Source of the DNA: 40CM-4-68-19 sp036513415
Lineage (GTDB): Bacteria > Myxococcota > Myxococcia > Myxococcales > 40CM-4-68-19
NCBI GenBank assembly: GCA_036513415.1
Contig: DATBZA010000177.1
Coordinates: forward strand, 1 to 64,000
DNA: 64,000 nucleotides
Reading direction: 5' to 3'
Positions 61,262 through 64,000 of this stretch are shown in pieces; the first letter of the stretch is position 1; every line of letters begins with the position of its first letter. The notes below the pieces were generated by a model. That model was not told the origin of the DNA, did no database searches, and was given only the letters and a program-made list of their open reading frames with translations. Position numbers and translations under genes: made by a program.

Positions 61262-63037
61262 ATGGCGATGGCAGCGAGCACCAATGGCGGCCTGGTCGAG
61301 ATGAACTGGGATCCCATCACCCGCATCGTGGGCAGCCTGGGCATCTACACCAAGATCGATTTCGGCAAGCGGAAGGTGGCGGAGTGTCACAGCACTTCGT
61401 CCGTCTTCCGCGGGTACAGCATCTTCATGAAAGGAAAGGACCCGCGCGACGCGCACTTCATCACCAGCCGCATCTGCGGGATCTGCGGAGACAATCACTG
61501 CACCTGCTCCTGCTACGCGCAGCAGATGGCCTACGCGGTGAAACCGCCCCATCTCGCCGAGTGGATCGTCAACCTGGGCGAGGCGGCCGAGTACATGTTC
61601 GACCACAACATCTTCCAGGAGAACCTGGTCGCGGTGGACTTCTGCGAGAAGATGGTGCGCGAGACGAACCCCGGCGTCTGGGAGAAGGCGGCGCGGACCG
61701 AGGCGCCCCACGCGAAGGACCACGGGTACAAGACCATCGGCGACATCATGAAGTCGGTGAACCCGATCGAGGGCGAGTTCTACCGCGAGGCGCTCCAGGT
61801 CAGCCGCTACACCCGCGAGATGTTCTGCCTGATGGAGGGCCGGCACGTGCATCCCTCCACGCTCTATCCCGGGGGCGTGGGGACGGTGGCCACCGTGCAG
61901 CTCTTCACCGACTATCTCACCCGGCTGATGCGCTACGTCGAGTTCGTCAAGCGCGCGGTGCCGATGCACGACGACCTGTTCGACTTCTTCTACGAGGCCC
62001 TGCCCGGCTACGAAGAGGTGGGCAAGCGCCGCATTCTCCTCGGTTGCTGGGGCTCGTTCCAGGACCCCGAGTTTTGCAACTTCGACTACAAGGACATGAC
62101 GCAGTGGGGGCGGAAGATGTTCGTCACCCCGGGCGTGGTGGTGGACGGCAAGCTCGTCACCACCGACCTGGTCGAGATCAACCTCGGCATCCGCATCCTG
62201 CTCGGCCATTCGTACTACGAGGACTGGGCCGGCAAGGAGATGTTCGTCACCAAGGACCCTCTAGGGAACCCGGTCGACGCGCGCCACCCCTGGAACCAGC
62301 ACACCATCCCCATGCCGCAGAAGCGGGACTTCGGCGGCAAGTACACCTGGGTGATGTCGCCGCGCTGGTACGACGGTAAGGACCATCTGGCGCTCGACAC
62401 CGGCGGCGGCCCGCTGGCGCGCCTGTGGCCCACGGCCCTGGCGGGCCTGGTGGACATCGGGTACGTGAAGTCGACCGGCCGCAGCGTGATCATCAACCTG
62501 CCCAAGTCGGCCACCCGCGGACCGGTGACCTTCGAGTGGAAGATCCCGAAGTGGTCCAACGCCATCGAGCGCGATCGGGCCCGCAGCTACTTCCAGGCGT
62601 ACGCGGCGGCCTGCGCGCTGCACTTCATCGACAAGGCGCTGGCGGAGGTGCGCGCAGGCCACACCAAGACCTGGGAGCAGTTCGAGGTCCCCAGGGACTC
62701 GATCGGCTGCGGCTTCACCGAGGCGGTGCGCGGCGTGCTCTCGCACCACCTGGTGATCCGCGACGGGAAGATCGCGAACTACCACCCGTATCCGCCCACC
62801 CCGTGGAACGCCAGCCCGCGCGACAGCTTCGGGACACCCGGGCCCTACGAGGACTCGGTGCAGGGGCAGCCCATCTTCGAAGAGAACCCGCCGGACAAGT
62901 TCAAAGGCGTGGACATCATGCGCTCGGTCCGCAGCTTCGATCCCTGCCTGCCCTGCGGCGTTCACATGTTCCTCGGAAACGGGCGCGTGCTGGAGAAGGT
63001 CCACTCCCCCATGGCGTTCGTCAATCCGTCGATCTAG
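61262..63037 (+). CDS. hhyL: Group 1h [NiFe]-hydrogenase large subunit
   Basis: 591 residues. L1 motif RICGICGDNHC (Cys72, Cys75) and L2 motif FDPCLPCGVHMFLGNG (Cys562, Cys565, His568) bind the NiFe site. After His568 a tail of 23 residues remains, to be cut by a maturation endopeptidase whose gene is not in the window. Start ATG 61262 with GGAGG upstream; 41 bases separate it from hhyS. Motif spelling fits the high-affinity group. Confidence 0.95.
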   Translation: MAMAASTNGGLVEMNWDPITRIVGSLGIYTKIDFGKRKVAECHSTSSVFRGYSIFMKGKDPRDAHFITSRICGICGDNHCTCSCYAQQMAYAVKPPHLAEWIVNLGEAAEYMFDHNIFQENLVAVDFCEKMVRETNPGVWEKAARTEAPHAKDHGYKTIGDIMKSVNPIEGEFYREALQVSRYTREMFCLMEGRHVHPSTLYPGGVGTVATVQLFTDYLTRLMRYVEFVKRAVPMHDDLFDFFYEALPGYEEVGKRRILLGCWGSFQDPEFCNFDYKDMTQWGRKMFVTPGVVVDGKLVTTDLVEINLGIRILLGHSYYEDWAGKEMFVTKDPLGNPVDARHPWNQHTIPMPQKRDFGGKYTWVMSPRWYDGKDHLALDTGGGPLARLWPTALAGLVDIGYVKSTGRSVIINLPKSATRGPVTFEWKIPKWSNAIERDRARSYFQAYAAACALHFIDKALAEVRAGHTKTWEQFEVPRDSIGCGFTEAVRGVLSHHLVIRDGKIANYHPYPPTPWNASPRDSFGTPGPYEDSVQGQPIFEENPPDKFKGVDIMRSVRSFDPCLPCGVHMFLGNGRVLEKVHSPMAFVNPSI

Positions 63038-63054
63038 GGAGCGGCCGCTGAGCC

Positions 63055-63921
63055 ATGGCTGAGGAGCACGACGCACGCGAGGTCGGAGAACGGATCGCGC
63101 GGCTGCTCGACGAGCTTCGCGCGCAGGCCAACCCGTACGCATGGCAGCAGGTGGACGAGCTGTTGCGGACGGTCCTCGATCTCTATGGCCGCGGACTTGC
63201 GCGGGTGATCGAGCTCGCCTCGGGCGACGCCTCGGCGGAAGAGCTGCGCGCGAGCCTCATCGCCGATCCGCTCCTCACCAGCCTGCTCGTCCTGCACGGG
63301 ATCCACCCGCTCGACACGCGAACGCGGATCGAGCGGGTGTTGGACGACGTCCGCGAATCGCTCGGTCCCGAAGCCGTCGCCCCCGCGTTCGTGTCGCTGG
63401 ACTCCGACTCCGTGCTCCGGCTCCGGCTCGAGGGCAAGGGGCCGCGGCACGCCTCGACGCTGGCCGCGGTCCAGGGCGCGATCGAGCGGGCCATCGCGGA
63501 GGCCGCTCCGGAGGTGGCGAGCATCGTGTTCGAGGCTGCTCCCGTTGGCGCCGAGGCACTTGGCCGCCTGGTGCAGCTGAACGGCCGCAAAACGCGCGGG
63601 CCGGGGACGTGGACGTCGATCGATCTGGGCAAGATGAGGCCGGGCGAGATGCGGGCCTTGGAAGTCGACGGACAGCGGCTGGTGGTGTGCAGCATCAGCG
63701 GCGCGCTCTACGCGTACCGGGACACCTGCGCCGCCTGCGGGTCTTGCATCGACGCTGGAGATCTCGAGGGGCAGCATCTGACCTGCCCGTCGTGCGGCCA
63801 GCGGTACGACCTCCGTCTGGCGGGCCGCGCCAGCGACGGAAGCCCACTCCAACTCGATCCGCTTCCGCTCCTGGCCGACGCCACCGGCGTGAGGATCGCC
63901 TTGCCGGAGGGTGCCGCATGA
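63055..63921 (+). CDS. NifU-C-like/Rieske-like fusion protein with all-Cys cluster site
   Basis: 288 residues. Residues about 95-165 resemble the NifU C-terminal domain (RVLDDVRESLGPEAVAPAFV, AAVQGAIERAIAEAAPEVAS) but the CxxC of that family is absent. Residues about 185-285 have a Rieske ferredoxin layout, yet His ligands are missing: Cys225-x2-Cys228-x2-Cys231 and Cys244-x2-Cys247 (TCAACGSC and TCPSCGQRYDL) take their place. Such proteins accompany high-affinity hydrogenase genes and probably carry electrons from HhyS. Its stop overlaps the next ATG. Confidence 0.8.
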   Translation: MAEEHDAREVGERIARLLDELRAQANPYAWQQVDELLRTVLDLYGRGLARVIELASGDASAEELRASLIADPLLTSLLVLHGIHPLDTRTRIERVLDDVRESLGPEAVAPAFVSLDSDSVLRLRLEGKGPRHASTLAAVQGAIERAIAEAAPEVASIVFEAAPVGAEALGRLVQLNGRKTRGPGTWTSIDLGKMRPGEMRALEVDGQRLVVCSISGALYAYRDTCAACGSCIDAGDLEGQHLTCPSCGQRYDLRLAGRASDGSPLQLDPLPLLADATGVRIALPEGAA

Positions 63922-64000
63922 CGGAGCCGCTCGGCGCACTGAGGCAGTTTCTCCAGCCGCGGACGGCACCGGGCAAGAAGTGCGAGATGTGCGCGACGCC
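63918..64000 (+). CDS. Start of a hydrogenase-linked protein, possibly DUF5947 (3' end outside window)
   Basis: ATG 63918 overlaps the previous stop (ATGA). Only 27 codons are present: MTEPLGALRQFLQPRTAPGK then KCEMCATP, a CxxC motif preceded by a basic-aromatic stretch. This matches the usual N-terminus of DUF5947 proteins found next to group 1h hydrogenase genes, from memory. Too short to be certain. Confidence 0.6.
   Translation, partial: MTEPLGALRQFLQPRTAPGKKCEMCAT

Overview
High-GC bacterial chromosome segment. The poly-HAMP hybrid kinase, the FHA/sigma-54 activator-like protein, the WD40-caspase protein, the NtrC-type regulator and many Cys-rich lipoproteins and large secreted proteins suggest a Myxococcota or related (former deltaproteobacterial) soil organism. 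This is inferred from gene content only; there is no rRNA or other marker gene in the window.

Layout. 1-11.7 kb: mixed genes: a degenerate sigma-54 activator with a membrane tail, a WD40-caspase protein, a REP-associated tyrosine transposase with two matching palindromes beside it, a small metal-binding protein, an acyl-CoA synthetase, a glyoxylate/hydroxypyruvate gene pair and a lipoprotein. 11.9-15.6 kb: form II CoxSLM-type molybdenum hydroxylase (order S-L-M, motif AYRGAGR). 15.8-21.0 kb: five-gene operon (repeat protein, TPR protein, TPR/outer-membrane barrel, histidine kinase, NtrC-like regulator) behind a near-consensus sigma-54 promoter. 21.0-21.8 kb: repeat-rich intergenic region, probably the scar of a mobile element. 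21.8-31.9 kb: form I carbon monoxide dehydrogenase (order M-S-L, motif AYRCSFR) with two XdhC-like proteins, a MobA-like nucleotidyltransferase and CoxG upstream, and a divergent coxD-coxE-molybdopterin gene operon. 32.1-47.2 kb: a small HTH gene followed by a long operon of exported proteins: two tiny exported peptides, a giant beta-helix surface protein, three cupredoxin/multicopper-oxidase-like proteins, a conserved small protein, a subtilase lipoprotein, a SCO1 copper chaperone and a cytochrome c/periplasmic-binding-protein fusion. 47.3-58.2 kb: two further copies of the small HTH gene, each beside a paralogous secreted protein, flanking a LuxR regulator, a poly-HAMP hybrid kinase and a response-regulator kinase. 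58.3 kb to the end: hypA, hypB, a nickel transporter and a high-affinity group 1h [NiFe]-hydrogenase (hhyS, hhyL) with an unusual all-Cys Rieske-like protein and the start of another gene.

How it fits together. Form I CO dehydrogenase and group 1h hydrogenase are the two enzymes of atmospheric trace-gas oxidation, so this locus looks like a CO plus H2 scavenging island. Between them lies an exported copper-enzyme operon with its own copper chaperone and cytochrome c. It is the best candidate for an undescribed system; metal (for example manganese) or another extracellular oxidation is possible, but no substrate can be read from the sequence. No tRNA, rRNA or CRISPR array was recognised.
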